From an uncultured Propionibacteriaceae bacterium (lineage in GTDB: Bacteria; Actinomycetota; Actinomycetes; Propionibacteriales; Propionibacteriaceae): a stretch of 61,549 nucleotides of DNA. The notes below the pieces were generated by a model that was not told the origin of the DNA, ran no database searches, and worked only from the letters and a program-made list of their open reading frames with translations. The DNA is taken from positions 1 through 61,549 of the forward strand of contig CALBCJ010000027.1 of NCBI GenBank assembly GCA_937926975.1, read 5' to 3'. Numbering within the stretch: the first letter of the stretch is position 1; every line of letters starts with the position of its first letter. Both the position numbers and the translations under genes were made by a program. This document shows, in pieces, positions 9,332 through 18,068 of the stretch.

Positions 9332-10534
9332 ATGTCGCTCTTCTCCGGCATCGAGCAGGCCCCGGCAGACCCGATCCTGGGGATCACCGAGGCGTACCAG
9401 GCCGACACCCGGCCGACGAAGGTCAACCTGGGCGTCGGGGTCTACCTCGACGAGTCCGGCCGGCTGCCGCTGCTCGACTGCGTCCGTACGGCCGAGCAGG
9501 CCCTGGCCCAGGAGGCCAGGCCGCACGGCTACCTGCCGATCGACGGGATGCCCGCCTACACCGCCGCGGTCAAGGACCTGGTCTTCGGCAGCGGCTCCGA
9601 GCCGGTGACCTCCGGCCGGGTGGTGACCGTGCAGGCGCTGGGTGGCACCGGCGCCCTGCGGGTCGGGGCCGGGCTGCTGAAGCTGGTCGACGCCGACGCG
9701 CCGGTGCTGGTCTCAGACCCGTCCTGGGAGAACCACCAGGCGCTGTTCGGCCGGGCCGGCTTCGCCGTCGGCAGCTACCGCTACTACGACGCCGCCGGGC
9801 GCCGGGTCGACGTCGACGGCATGGTCGCTGACCTGGAGGCCGCCGCACCGGGCACTGTGGTGGTGCTCCACGCCTGCTGCCACAACCCGACCGGGTACGA
9901 GCTGGCGCCGTCCGACTGGGACCGGGTGGTCGAGGTGATCGGCCGGCGGCGGCTGACCCCGTTCCTCGACATGGCCTACCAGGGCTTCGGGCAGGGGGTC
10001 AGCGACGACGCGTCCGTGGTCGGCAAGTTCCTCGCGGCCGGGCAGAACCTGCTGCTGGCGACGTCGTTCTCGAAGTCGTTCTCTCTGTACGGGGAGCGCG
10101 TCGGCGCCTTCACCGCGGTCTGCTCCGACGCCGCCGAGGCGAGGCGGGTGCTGTCGCAGGTCAAGATCGTGGTCCGCACCCTGTACTCGAACCCGCCCAC
10201 CCACGGCGCTGCGCTCGTGGCCCGGGTGCTGGGCGACCCCGGGCTGCGGGGGCAGTGGGAGGCCGAGCTGGGGCAGATGCGGGACCGGATCAAGCAGATG
10301 CGCTCGGGTCTGGTGGCCGGGCTGCAGGCGGCCGGGGTGCGGCAGGACCTCGGCTTCATCACCGACCAGGTCGGCATGTTCTCGTACTCGGGGCTGAGCG
10401 CCGCCCAGATGCAGGCGCTGCGCAGCGAGCACGGGGTGTACGGGGCCGACTCCGGCCGGCTCTGCGTGGCGGCGCTGAACCCGGGCAACCTGGACCGGGT
10501 CAGCGCGGCCATCGCTGCGGTGATGAAGGGCTGA
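9332..10534 (+). CDS. Aspartate/aromatic aminotransferase, PLP-dependent class I
   Basis: Class I PLP aminotransferase of the AspC/TyrB branch, 400 residues. Seen: APADPILGITEAYQAD and KVNLGVGVYLDE at the N-terminus, LGGTGALRVGA, the SDPSWENHQALF block, HACCHNPTG for cofactor and substrate binding, DMAYQGFGQG, and the Schiff-base lysine in ATSFSKSFSLYGER (K248). The motif set separates it from the more common actinobacterial AspAT type. The ATG at 9332 follows AAAGG by a suitable distance; a GTG at 9323 is less likely. Confidence 0.93.
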   Translation: MSLFSGIEQAPADPILGITEAYQADTRPTKVNLGVGVYLDESGRLPLLDCVRTAEQALAQEARPHGYLPIDGMPAYTAAVKDLVFGSGSEPVTSGRVVTVQALGGTGALRVGAGLLKLVDADAPVLVSDPSWENHQALFGRAGFAVGSYRYYDAAGRRVDVDGMVADLEAAAPGTVVVLHACCHNPTGYELAPSDWDRVVEVIGRRRLTPFLDMAYQGFGQGVSDDASVVGKFLAAGQNLLLATSFSKSFSLYGERVGAFTAVCSDAAEARRVLSQVKIVVRTLYSNPPTHGAALVARVLGDPGLRGQWEAELGQMRDRIKQMRSGLVAGLQAAGVRQDLGFITDQVGMFSYSGLSAAQMQALRSEHGVYGADSGRLCVAALNPGNLDRVSAAIAAVMKG

Positions 10535-10555
10535 CCAGCGCTCGTGGGCGGTGAG

Positions 10556-10635
10556 CTCCCCGGGTAGGAGTCGAACCTACGTCGCTTGATCCTGATTCAA
10601 AGTCAGGCGGGCCCTGCCGGCAGACCAACCGAGGA
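10556..10635 (-). tRNA. tRNA-Gln (UUG), with atypical D-arm junction and variable loop
   Basis: Reads on the minus strand as a cloverleaf with UUG anticodon. Seen: acceptor stem TCCTCGG (10635-10629) pairing with CCGGGGA (10563-10557), anticodon arm CCTGA-CTTTGAA-TCAGG with T33 and A37, T-arm GTAGG-TTCGACT-CCTAC, and discriminator G; CCA is not encoded. Its place next to glmU fits a tRNA-Gln known there in actinobacteria. Odd: the variable region is 10 bases (ATCAAGCGAC) instead of 4-5, and there is an extra base between the D-stem and anticodon stem, for a length of 80. See findings. Confidence 0.75.
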
Positions 10636-10649
10636 TTGGTGTGAGCAGA

Positions 10650-10655
10650 AGTCTA
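10650..10655 (-). promoter_or_regulatory. Likely -10 box of the tRNA-Gln promoter
   Basis: TAGACT on the minus strand, 14 bases before the mature tRNA 5' end, the right distance for a short tRNA leader. No convincing -35 box is seen at 16-19 bases upstream. Confidence 0.4.
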
Positions 10656-10798
10656 CCCACAGGGCGTTGCCGGTCCGCTGCAGCCGGGCTCACGTCCCTG
10701 GCCGACCGGTGGACTGTCCTGGCTGCTACCGCGGCAGCCGCAGCGAATCGCGGTAAGGTTCTGGTCGGTTGTCAAGGTCGGATGGGAAGGAGCCGCTC

Positions 10799-12241
10799 GT
10801 GCCCGAGAGCACCACTGCGGTGACCGCTGTGGTCGTCCTCGCCGCCGGTGGCGGCACCCGGATGAAGTCACGCCGCTCCAAGCTGCTGCACGAGGTCTGC
10901 GGCCGCTCGCTGCTGTCGTACGCGGTCCAGGCCGCGAGCCACCTGGAGCCGGCCCACCTCGTGGTGGTGGTCGGGCACCAGCGCGAGCAGGTGCTGGCTC
11001 ACCTGGGCGAGATCGCCCCGTACGCCGAGCACGCGGTCCAGGAGCAGCAGCTGGGCACCGGGCACGCGGTCCAGTGCGCGCTGTCCCAGCTGGGGGAGGT
11101 CGACGGCGAGGTCGTCGTCACGTACGGCGATGTTCCGCTGCTCAGCGGCGACACCCTGACCGAGCTGCTGGTCGCCCACCGGGCCGCCCAGAACGCGCTC
11201 ACCGTGCTGACCGCGGTGGTCGACGACCCGCACGGGTACGGCCGGATCATCCGCTCCCAGGAGGCGGTGACCGCGATCGTCGAGGAGCGCGACGCCACCG
11301 ACGAGCAGCGGCAGGTCCGGGAGATCAACTCGGGCATCTACGTCTTCGACGCGGCGGTGCTGCGCGACGGGCTGGCGGCGCTGGGCACCGACAACGCCCA
11401 GGGCGAGCTGTACCTGACCGACGTGCTCGCCCACGCGGTGAGCGCGGGCGCCCGGGTCGGCGCCCACCTGATCAGCGACACCTGGCAGACCGAGGGCGTC
11501 AACGACCGGGTCCAGCTGGCTGCGGTGTCGCGGGAGCTCAACGCCCGGATCCTGGACCGCTGGATGCGGGCCGGGGTCACGGTGATCGACCCGGCCACGA
11601 CCTGGGTCGAGGACACGGTCGACCTCGCCGAGGACGTCACCTTGCTGCCGAACACGATCCTTCGGGGCGCCACCTCGGTCGGCGCCGGGGCCACGATCGG
11701 CCCGGACACCATGCTCACCGACATGGAGATCGGTGAGGACGCGGTGGTCACCCGCTGCCAGGGCGCGCTGTCGGTGATCGGCGCCGGCGCCAGCGTCGGC
11801 CCGTACGCGCACCTGCGGCCCGGGACCGAGCTCGGCACCCAGGGCAAGATCGGCGGCTTCGTCGAGACCAAGAACGCCAAGATCGGTGACGGCGCCAAGG
11901 TGCCGCACCTGACCTACTGCGGTGACGCCGTGATCGGGGAGGGCGCCAACATCGGCGCTGGCACGGTCTTCGCCAACTACGACGGCGTCACCAAGAGCCA
12001 GACCACCATCGGGCGGCACTCCTTCGTTGGCTCCAACACGGTGCTGGTGGCGCCGGTGAACGTGGCCGACGGGGCGTACGTGGCGGCCGGCTCGGCGATC
12101 ACCGACCCGGTCGGCCCGGGCCAGCTGGGGATCGCCCGGAGCCGGCAGCGCTGCATCGACGGCTGGGTGGACCGGCAACGACCAGGGACCTCGACCGCGG
12201 CGGCCGCCGCGGCCGCGAACGGCGACGACCAGGGAGAGTAG
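10799..12241 (+). CDS. glmU: Bifunctional GlmU: glucosamine-1-P acetyltransferase / UDP-GlcNAc pyrophosphorylase
   Basis: Makes UDP-GlcNAc for peptidoglycan in two steps: acetylation of GlcN-1-P by the C-terminal domain, then uridylylation by the N-terminal domain. 480 residues. Seen: VVLAAGGGTRMKS (residues 12-24) of the uridylyltransferase, EQQLGTGHAVQ, YGDVPLL, and a left-handed beta-helix of hexapeptide repeats from about residue 255 with YAHLRPGTELG and NYDGVTKSQT. The C-terminal Ala-rich tail is typical of actinobacteria. AAGGAG at 10787-10792 lies 6 bases before the GTG at 10799 and fixes the start. Upstream, TACCGCG (10727-10733) and CGCGGTA (10749-10755) form an inverted repeat. prs follows after 2 bp. 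Confidence 0.97.
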   Translation: MPESTTAVTAVVVLAAGGGTRMKSRRSKLLHEVCGRSLLSYAVQAASHLEPAHLVVVVGHQREQVLAHLGEIAPYAEHAVQEQQLGTGHAVQCALSQLGEVDGEVVVTYGDVPLLSGDTLTELLVAHRAAQNALTVLTAVVDDPHGYGRIIRSQEAVTAIVEERDATDEQRQVREINSGIYVFDAAVLRDGLAALGTDNAQGELYLTDVLAHAVSAGARVGAHLISDTWQTEGVNDRVQLAAVSRELNARILDRWMRAGVTVIDPATTWVEDTVDLAEDVTLLPNTILRGATSVGAGATIGPDTMLTDMEIGEDAVVTRCQGALSVIGAGASVGPYAHLRPGTELGTQGKIGGFVETKNAKIGDGAKVPHLTYCGDAVIGEGANIGAGTVFANYDGVTKSQTTIGRHSFVGSNTVLVAPVNVADGAYVAAGSAITDPVGPGQLGIARSRQRCIDGWVDRQRPGTSTAAAAAAANGDDQGE

Positions 12242-12243
12242 CG

Positions 12244-13221
12244 GTGAGCGGACTGACGAAGAAGGACCAGAAGCACCTGATGCTCTTCTCCGGTCGGTCC
12301 CATCCGGCACTGGCCGCCGAGGTGGCCCAGATCCTCGGCACCGACCTGGTCCCGATGCGTGCGGTGACCTACGCGAACTCCGAGATCTACGTCCGCTACG
12401 AGGAGTCGGTCCGCGGCTCGGACGCCTTCGTGATCCAGTCCCACACCGCGCCGGTGAACGAGTGGATGATGGAGCAGCTGATCATGGTCGACGCCCTGAA
12501 GCGGGCCTCGGCCAAGCGGATCACCGTGGTCTCCCCCTTCTACCCGTACGCCCGGCAGGACAAGAAGCACGCCGGCCGGGAGCCGATCTCGGCCCGGCTG
12601 ATGGCCGACCTGTACCAGGCGGCGGGGGCGACCCGGATCATGTCGGTCGACCTGCACGCGGCCCAGATCCAGGGCTTCTTCTCCGGCCCGGTCGACCACC
12701 TGCACGCGCTGCCGCTGCTGAGCGAGTACGTGGCGGGCAAGTACGGCGGCGAGGACATGGTCGTGGTCTCGCCCGATGCCGGCCGGGTCCGGGCGGCCGA
12801 CCAGTGGACCGACCGGCTGGGCTGCCCGCTGGCCATTATCCACAAGCGCCGAGACCCGAACGTCGCCAACACGGTGGCGGTCCACGAGGTGGTCGGCGAG
12901 GTCGAGGGCAAGGTCTGCCTGCTGGTCGACGACATGATCGACACCGCCGGCACGATCTGCCTCGCGGCCGACGCGCTGCGGGCCCGCGGAGCCAAGACCG
13001 TGATCGCCGCGGCCACCCACCCGGTGCTGTCGGGCCCGGCGGCCGAGCGGCTGAACCGGTCGGCCTTTGAAGAGGTGATCGTGACCAACACCTTGCCGAT
13101 TCCTCCGGGCCTGCACGTCGACTGCCTGACCGTGCTGTCGATCGCCCCGCTGCTGGCCAAGGCGATTCAGGCGGTCTTCATGGAGACCAGCGTGACCTCG
13201 CTGATGGGGGAGAGCTGCTGA
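12244..13221 (+). CDS. prs: Ribose-phosphate pyrophosphokinase
   Basis: Makes PRPP from ribose 5-phosphate and ATP, feeding nucleotide, His and Trp synthesis and, in some actinobacteria, the arabinan donor. 325 residues. Seen: GRSHPALAAEVAQILG, SEIYVRYEESVRG, the ATP-site segment FYPYARQDKKH, metal motif VDLHAAQIQGFF, and the PRPP loop LLVDDMIDTAGT. GTG start two bases after the glmU stop, the standard actinobacterial glmU-prs operon. Confidence 0.97.
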   Translation: MSGLTKKDQKHLMLFSGRSHPALAAEVAQILGTDLVPMRAVTYANSEIYVRYEESVRGSDAFVIQSHTAPVNEWMMEQLIMVDALKRASAKRITVVSPFYPYARQDKKHAGREPISARLMADLYQAAGATRIMSVDLHAAQIQGFFSGPVDHLHALPLLSEYVAGKYGGEDMVVVSPDAGRVRAADQWTDRLGCPLAIIHKRRDPNVANTVAVHEVVGEVEGKVCLLVDDMIDTAGTICLAADALRARGAKTVIAAATHPVLSGPAAERLNRSAFEEVIVTNTLPIPPGLHVDCLTVLSIAPLLAKAIQAVFMETSVTSLMGESC

Positions 13222-13297
13222 GTCCGGACCGCGCTGCAGGACCCGTACGGGCGGCCCGTGGCGGTTCAGAGCCGGCTCTGATCTCGGGTGACCCGGG

Positions 13298-13328
13298 TTG
13301 CAGCCTGGGCAGGAAGGTCGGGTAGACT
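13298..13328 (+). promoter_or_regulatory. Candidate rplY promoter
   Basis: TTGCAG at 13298-13303 and TAGACT at 13323-13328, spaced 19 bases, in the 232-bp gap before rplY. It would leave a leader of about 120 nt, which is consistent with separate control of this ribosomal protein from the glmU-prs transcript. Hand reading only; the spacing is slightly long. Confidence 0.35.
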
Positions 13329-13453
13329 CGCGGGGTTGCCTCGGCGAGGGGAGTTCCGGTGCCAGCCGGGCCCCGTGATCGACTTGGTCCTCCTCGCAAG
13401 GCGTCCCCTGGCCGTACGGCCTATGCACCACGTTTCGAGGAGTCCGAGGAAGC

Positions 13454-14071
13454 ATGTCTGAGGTGAGGCTCAGCGCCACCATCCGTACCGAGTTCGGCAA
13501 GGGAGCGGCCCGTCGGCTGCGCCGTGCCGCCCAGGTGCCCGCGGTCCTGTACGGGCACGGCACCGACCCGATTCACATCAGCCTGCCCGCCCACGCCACC
13601 CAGCTGGCGCTGCGGGTGGCGAACGCCCTGCTCGACATCGAGATCGAGGGGCAGAAGCCGCAGCTGGCGCTGCCGAAGCAGGTGCAGCGGGACCCGGTGT
13701 CCGGGGCCGTTGAGCACATCGACCTGGTCCTGGTCCGCCGCGGCGAGAAGGTGACCGTCCAGGTGCCGCTGGTGACTGTCGGCGAGCACTCCACGGACGT
13801 GGTGCTGGTGATGGACCAGAACACGATCTCGCTCGAGGTCGAGGCGACGCACATCCCGACCCAGGTCGAGATCGACATCACCGGGATCGAGGTCGGCACC
13901 AGCATCCACGCCGCCGACCTGAAGCTGCCCGAGGGCGCGACCTTCGCCGGCGACCCGGAGGACCTGATGGTCTCGGCGCACGCCGCCCCCACCCAGGAGC
14001 AGCTCGACACCTCGCTGGAGTCCGGTGAGGCTGCCGAGCCGGCCGCGCCGGCCACCGAGGACGAGGCCTGA
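13454..14071 (+). CDS. rplY: 50S ribosomal protein L25/general stress protein Ctc
   Basis: 5S-rRNA-binding protein of the large subunit, long (Ctc/TL5) form, 205 residues. Seen: the N-terminal L25 domain (RTEFGKGAARRLRRAAQVPA, VLYGHG) to about residue 95, then the beta-rich TL5 domain (VPLVTVGEHSTDV) and an acidic Ala/Glu tail (EPAAPATEDEA). The GAGGA run a few bases before the ATG serves as a Shine-Dalgarno. pth follows after 9 bp, as in other actinobacteria. Confidence 0.96.
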   Translation: MSEVRLSATIRTEFGKGAARRLRRAAQVPAVLYGHGTDPIHISLPAHATQLALRVANALLDIEIEGQKPQLALPKQVQRDPVSGAVEHIDLVLVRRGEKVTVQVPLVTVGEHSTDVVLVMDQNTISLEVEATHIPTQVEIDITGIEVGTSIHAADLKLPEGATFAGDPEDLMVSAHAAPTQEQLDTSLESGEAAEPAAPATEDEA

Positions 14072-14080
14072 CCGGCCTTC

Positions 14081-14680
14081 ATGGCCACCTGGCTTGTGGT
14101 GGGGCTCGGGAACCCGGGCCCCACCTACGCTTCCCACCGCCACAATGTGGGCGCCATGGTGATCGCCGAGCTGGCTCGTCGCGGCGGGGTGACCCTGTCT
14201 GCGCACCGGCTGCAGCGGGCCAACACGGCCGTGGTCCGGGTCGGGGCGAGTGGGACGGGTGCGGTTGGTGCTGACACCGAGCGGGTGCTGCTGGCAACGA
14301 CCCGAACGTACATGAACGAGTCCGGCTCGCCGGTGGTGAAGCTCCTGGCCCACGACAAGATCAGTCCCGACCACCTGGTCGTGGTCCACGACGAGCTGGA
14401 CCTTGACTTCGGCCGGATCCGAACCAAGTTCGGTGGCGGCGACAACGGGCACAACGGACTGAAGTCGATCCGCTCGGCGATCGGCACCGGCGACTACTAC
14501 CGGGTGCGCTGGGGAATCAGCCGCCCGCCGGGGCGCCAGGACCCGGCCGACTACGTCCTCTCCGGCTTCCCCAAGGCCATGGCCGACGACCTCGCGGTTG
14601 AGGTGAGCCGCGCCGCTGACGCTGTCGAGTGCCTGGTCACCCAGGGGCTGGACGCCACCCAGCAGCGCTTCAACTCCTGA
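14081..14680 (+). CDS. pth: Peptidyl-tRNA hydrolase
   Basis: Recycles peptidyl-tRNA released during translation by cutting the ester bond. 199 residues, normal length. Seen: LVVGLGNPGPTYASHRHNVG with N11 and catalytic H21, TYMNESG, VHDELDLDFG with the supporting Asp, and GGGDNGHNGLKSI. Co-directional with rplY, 9 bp apart. Confidence 0.97.
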   Translation: MATWLVVGLGNPGPTYASHRHNVGAMVIAELARRGGVTLSAHRLQRANTAVVRVGASGTGAVGADTERVLLATTRTYMNESGSPVVKLLAHDKISPDHLVVVHDELDLDFGRIRTKFGGGDNGHNGLKSIRSAIGTGDYYRVRWGISRPPGRQDPADYVLSGFPKAMADDLAVEVSRAADAVECLVTQGLDATQQRFNS

Positions 14681-14937
14681 CAGCACAGCGCAGGCAGGTT
14701 CGGGGACGTGCCGCTGCCCGGCGCTACCCAGATGAGCCGACCAGATCGGCCCGCAGGCCGACGGGTAGGCGACGGTCTGGCGGGTGGCCACGCCCATCTC
14801 CAGCGCCGTCTCGGTGACTCTCAGGTCGACCACCGCCGCGTCGACCCCGTCCAGTGTCCCTGAGACCATTTCCAGCACGTACGGCCTCCGCGGCCAGGGC
14901 TGCCGGGAGATCGCCGTCTGGCTAGCGGTTTCACTCT
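14681..14937. other. Intergenic, nothing recognised
   Basis: 257 bases between pth and the structured leader of the GT2 gene. I see no tRNA, no known riboswitch core and no complete gene. A minus-strand frame stays open here but it is only a continuation of the shadow frame opposite pth and rplY, and it shows no recognisable motif. Confidence 0.5.
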
Positions 14938-15050
14938 GGAGTGGAAGCTCAGCAGAAGTTTGATGCAAAATTACTTTTGGGTCCGGGCCGCCAGTCGGCC
15001 TGGGTCTTTTGGGGGCAAGAACGAGTCGCACGACTCCAGCTGAGCAGGAG
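14938..15050 (+). promoter_or_regulatory. Structured leader with terminator-like hairpin before the GT2 gene
   Basis: Unusually AT-rich segment (14955-14980) followed by an 8-bp hairpin CCGGGCCG / CGGCCTGG (14983-15003, one G-U) and the run TCTTTT (15005-15010), the shape of an intrinsic terminator inside the leader. Further pairings: GCTCAGC (14947-14953) with GCTGAGC (15039-15045, just before the AGGAG ribosome site), GGAGT (14938-14942) with ACTCC (15033-15037), and a local hairpin GAGTC-GCAC-GACTC (15023-15036). The first two pairings cross, so they would form a pseudoknot or compete. Possible attenuator or riboswitch; I match it to no known class. Confidence 0.4.
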
Positions 15051-15056
15051 ATTCGC

Positions 15057-18000
15057 ATGCCTCCCACCCATCCCGCCGTCCCGAGCCGGTGGCCGGCGAC
15101 CGCCTCCTCGCCTTCTTCCCCGGCGCCAGTGGTACCGCTTCCGGTAGCGCACCGTCAGGCCTCAGCGGCGCCGACTCATGCTCCGGCTCCCGTGGTGCCT
15201 CTACCCGTAGCACCACCACCCGCCCCGGCTTCAGCGGCACCTTCTCCAGGGAGCCCTCTGGCCTCGGAGAGCCACCTCTCACCGTCAAAGAGCTACCTTC
15301 CGCCCCCAGAAGGGCACCGCCCGGCCTCGGCCGGGGGTACGGCGTCACCTCTCGACCCTGGCTTCGTACCAGCCCTGCCGCGGTTCCTTCTGCGGCCACC
15401 GAGCTGGGTGCTGCGCAGCGACCGGGAAGCGCTGCCGGACGAGGACCTGTTCCGCAACGTCGCAGTCAGCAGCCGCTGGCTGCGTGGAGTCGGGATCGTG
15501 TTCGCTGTCCTGGTGCTCCTCGCGGTCGCCGTACTGCGTCCTGGCGCCTGGCTGGTCGCGATCGGGGTGACGGTCGCCCTGGTGGTGACGGCGGCCGCTG
15601 GCTGGCGAGGCCGGTCCCTGCGCCTAGTGGTGCTCGGCCTGGGGGTTCTGCTCGCGGGCGTCGACTACTTCACCTGGCGCCTGTCGGTGATCTCCTGGTC
15701 GGCGTTCTACATCGCCGTCCCCCTGGTCCTGGCCGAGCTCCACGCACTCGCTCACAACATCGGTCTCCACCTCGGGCTGATGCCGCGCCGGGTCGCCTCC
15801 CTGTCGCACGACCAGGACCCGTCCACCGTCCCGGTGTTCGTCTTTGTCCCGACCGTGGACGAGGGGCCTGAGATCGTGGGGGAGACGCTGCGGGGCATTC
15901 TCCAGGCCCGGGAGACCTACCTGAGGACCCACCCGCAGGCCGTCATCCGGGTGGTGGTCTGCAACGACGGCGGGGTTGCCGGTGCCGCCTGCAGCAACGA
16001 TATTGAGGCTCTCGCCGCCGAGCTCGGGGTCGAGTGCGTGACCCGTACGGTGCCTGGCGGCGCGAAGGCCGGCAACGTGGAGAACGCCCGCCAGCTGGTC
16101 GGCGGCGTGGGGCGGTGCTTTCTCGCGATCTTCGACGCCGACCAGGTCCCCGAACCGGACTTCTTCCAGGTCACTCTGGCGCCGATGCGCGACGCCGAGG
16201 TCGGCTGGGTCCAGACCGGGCAGTTCTACCGCAACCGCAAGAACCGGGTCGCCCAGTGGGCCGACGACCAGCAGTCGCTGTTCTACCGGCTCCTGTGCCC
16301 GGCCAAGTCGGTCAGCGACGCCGCCTTCATCTGCGGGACCAACGTCGTCATCCGGGGCGAGGCCCTGGACGAGATCGGCGGCTTCCCGACCGACTCGGTG
16401 ACCGAGGACTTCGCCGCCTCCATTCTGCTGGCTCCACGCTGGCGCAGCGTGTACGTCAAGGGCATCCACGCCACCGGTCTGGGGCCGGTGACCTTCCGCT
16501 CGTACGTGAAGCAGCAGGAGCGGTGGGCCCGAGGCACCCTCACCGCGCTGCGGACCCACTGGAAGCAGATCCTGCTGCCCTTCCACGGCGGGCTGAGCGC
16601 GGTGCAGCGGGCGCAGTACGGGCTGGCCATGACGCACTACCTGTGCGGCCTGCGAGACCTGGTCTTCCTGCTGGTGCCGCTGCTGTTCGTGCTAGGCGGC
16701 CTGAACGGCGTGCAGGGCTCCACCCTGACCGAGTTCCTCAACCACTTCGTGCCGTACTACGGGCTCGCCATGGTCGCCTTCATCCACGCCACCTGGGGCA
16801 CCAGCACGTGGCGCAGCGTGGTGATCGGCTTCGCCTCGGGCCCGGCCCTGCTGCGGGCCACCGTGATGACCATCACCGGTCGGCGGGGAATCTTCACCCT
16901 GACCCCGAAGCAGGGCTCGTCGGACGGGTTCTGGCGCAACGCCGCACCGTTCGTCCTGGGCCTGGTGCTCTGCCTGGTCTCACTCATGGTGTCCCTCACC
17001 CGGGCCAGCGACCCGAACCACTGGGTAGCGGCCGCCTGGCTGGTGTACTTCGCGGCGATGTTCGTCGTCGTGCTGCGCCTGGTCTGGGACGACGCCCGCG
17101 GCAAGCCGGCCGTGGTGCCTCCTCGCCGCCGGCGCCGCCGGCGCTGGCCGATGGTGGCTGTCCCGGTCGTGACCGTGACCCTGCTGGCGGCGGGACTGCT
17201 GTGGTGGCGCGCCGAGCCGCCCGTGGTCGCCGGGCTGCCGCCGGCCACCGACGCCCGCTCCTTCCGGGTGGGGCTGACCGGAGCGGCCGACGCCCAGCTG
17301 GACCAGCTGCGCCAGGAGGGGGCAGGCGACCTCACCGGGCACACCTTCGAGATCGCCGACGACCCGACCGGATGGCTCCAGGCCCAGCCGGACGGGGCGG
17401 TGCCGTGGATCACCCTGGTCTTCTCCGACGCCGGGGCCGCCACGGCCCGGTCACGGCTCACCGCGATCAGCAACGGTGTTCACGATGCTGACCTGCACCG
17501 CTGGGGCCGCCAGCTGGCCCAGTCCCGCCGCCCGGTGTACCTGACGGTCCTGCCTCAGGTCGACCGGAACTACCCGGTCACCTCCGGGGTCACCAACGGT
17601 GACATCCCCGCTGACACCCCACGGGCCTGGTCGCGGATCCGGCGGCTGCTCCACAGCGCCGGGGCCACCAACGTGGCCCTGGTCTGGCAGCCGGCCGAGG
17701 TCACCCTTGACCCGGCCTTCCGGCCGCCCAGCGAGGAGATCGACGCGGTCGGCGTCACCGTGTTCGGCTACCCGGGGACGGCCTGGCCCTCCGCGCAGCA
17801 GCTGGTGGCGCAGGTGGAGCAGACCTGCCCGGGCAAGCCGATCCTGCTGGATGTAGCGGCCAAGGGGGTTTCGACGACCGGAGCGGACCGGGCCGCTCTC
17901 CTGCGCGACATCGGGCTGGTAGCGCGGACGTCGCCGCAGGTGGCTGGCCTGGCCTACCGCCTGTCCGGGCCGGAGGCCGACGCCACCTCACCGGAGGCCC

Positions 18001-18068
18001 AGTCCTGGTCGCTGCTGGACGACCCCGCCGCTCTCGGCGTGGTCGCCGGACTGGACCGCAGCCGATGA
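15057..18068 (+). CDS. Membrane-bound processive GT2 (cellulose-synthase-like) with glycosidase-like C-terminal domain
   Basis: Large inner-membrane polysaccharide synthase, 1003 residues. In order: a disordered Pro/Ala/Ser-rich N-terminus of about 100 residues containing APVVPLPVA twice; four hydrophobic helices; a cytoplasmic GT2 domain with all processive-synthase signatures: D304 in VCNDGG, FDAD (D360, D362), TED (D451) and QQERW (486-490); more helices; a final helix after an Arg-rich stretch; then an exported domain of about 280 residues resembling GH26-type glycosidases (VYLTVLPQVDRNYP, NVALVWQPAE, AVGVTVFGYPG). The catalytic glutamates expected of GH26 are not evident, so this tail may only bind glycan. 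AGGAG at 15046-15050 places the start at 15057. It overlaps the next glycosyltransferase by 4 bp, so both probably build one exopolysaccharide; the polymer is unknown. Confidence 0.85.
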   Translation: MPPTHPAVPSRWPATASSPSSPAPVVPLPVAHRQASAAPTHAPAPVVPLPVAPPPAPASAAPSPGSPLASESHLSPSKSYLPPPEGHRPASAGGTASPLDPGFVPALPRFLLRPPSWVLRSDREALPDEDLFRNVAVSSRWLRGVGIVFAVLVLLAVAVLRPGAWLVAIGVTVALVVTAAAGWRGRSLRLVVLGLGVLLAGVDYFTWRLSVISWSAFYIAVPLVLAELHALAHNIGLHLGLMPRRVASLSHDQDPSTVPVFVFVPTVDEGPEIVGETLRGILQARETYLRTHPQAVIRVVVCNDGGVAGAACSNDIEALAAELGVECVTRTVPGGAKAGNVENARQLVGGVGRCFLAIFDADQVPEPDFFQVTLAPMRDAEVGWVQTGQFYRNRKNRVAQWADDQQSLFYRLLCPAKSVSDAAFICGTNVVIRGEALDEIGGFPTDSVTEDFAASILLAPRWRSVYVKGIHATGLGPVTFRSYVKQQERWARGTLTALRTHWKQILLPFHGGLSAVQRAQYGLAMTHYLCGLRDLVFLLVPLLFVLGGLNGVQGSTLTEFLNHFVPYYGLAMVAFIHATWGTSTWRSVVIGFASGPALLRATVMTITGRRGIFTLTPKQGSSDGFWRNAAPFVLGLVLCLVSLMVSLTRASDPNHWVAAAWLVYFAAMFVVVLRLVWDDARGKPAVVPPRRRRRRRWPMVAVPVVTVTLLAAGLLWWRAEPPVVAGLPPATDARSFRVGLTGAADAQLDQLRQEGAGDLTGHTFEIADDPTGWLQAQPDGAVPWITLVFSDAGAATARSRLTAISNGVHDADLHRWGRQLAQSRRPVYLTVLPQVDRNYPVTSGVTNGDIPADTPRAWSRIRRLLHSAGATNVALVWQPAEVTLDPAFRPPSEEIDAVGVTVFGYPGTAWPSAQQLVAQVEQTCPGKPILLDVAAKGVSTTGADRAALLRDIGLVARTSPQVAGLAYRLSGPEADATSPEAQSWSLLDDPAALGVVAGLDRSR

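Noticed and set aside
13421..15067. Long minus-strand open frame opposite rplY and pth
   Set aside because: High-GC shadow frame; no motif, and both plus-strand genes are certain.
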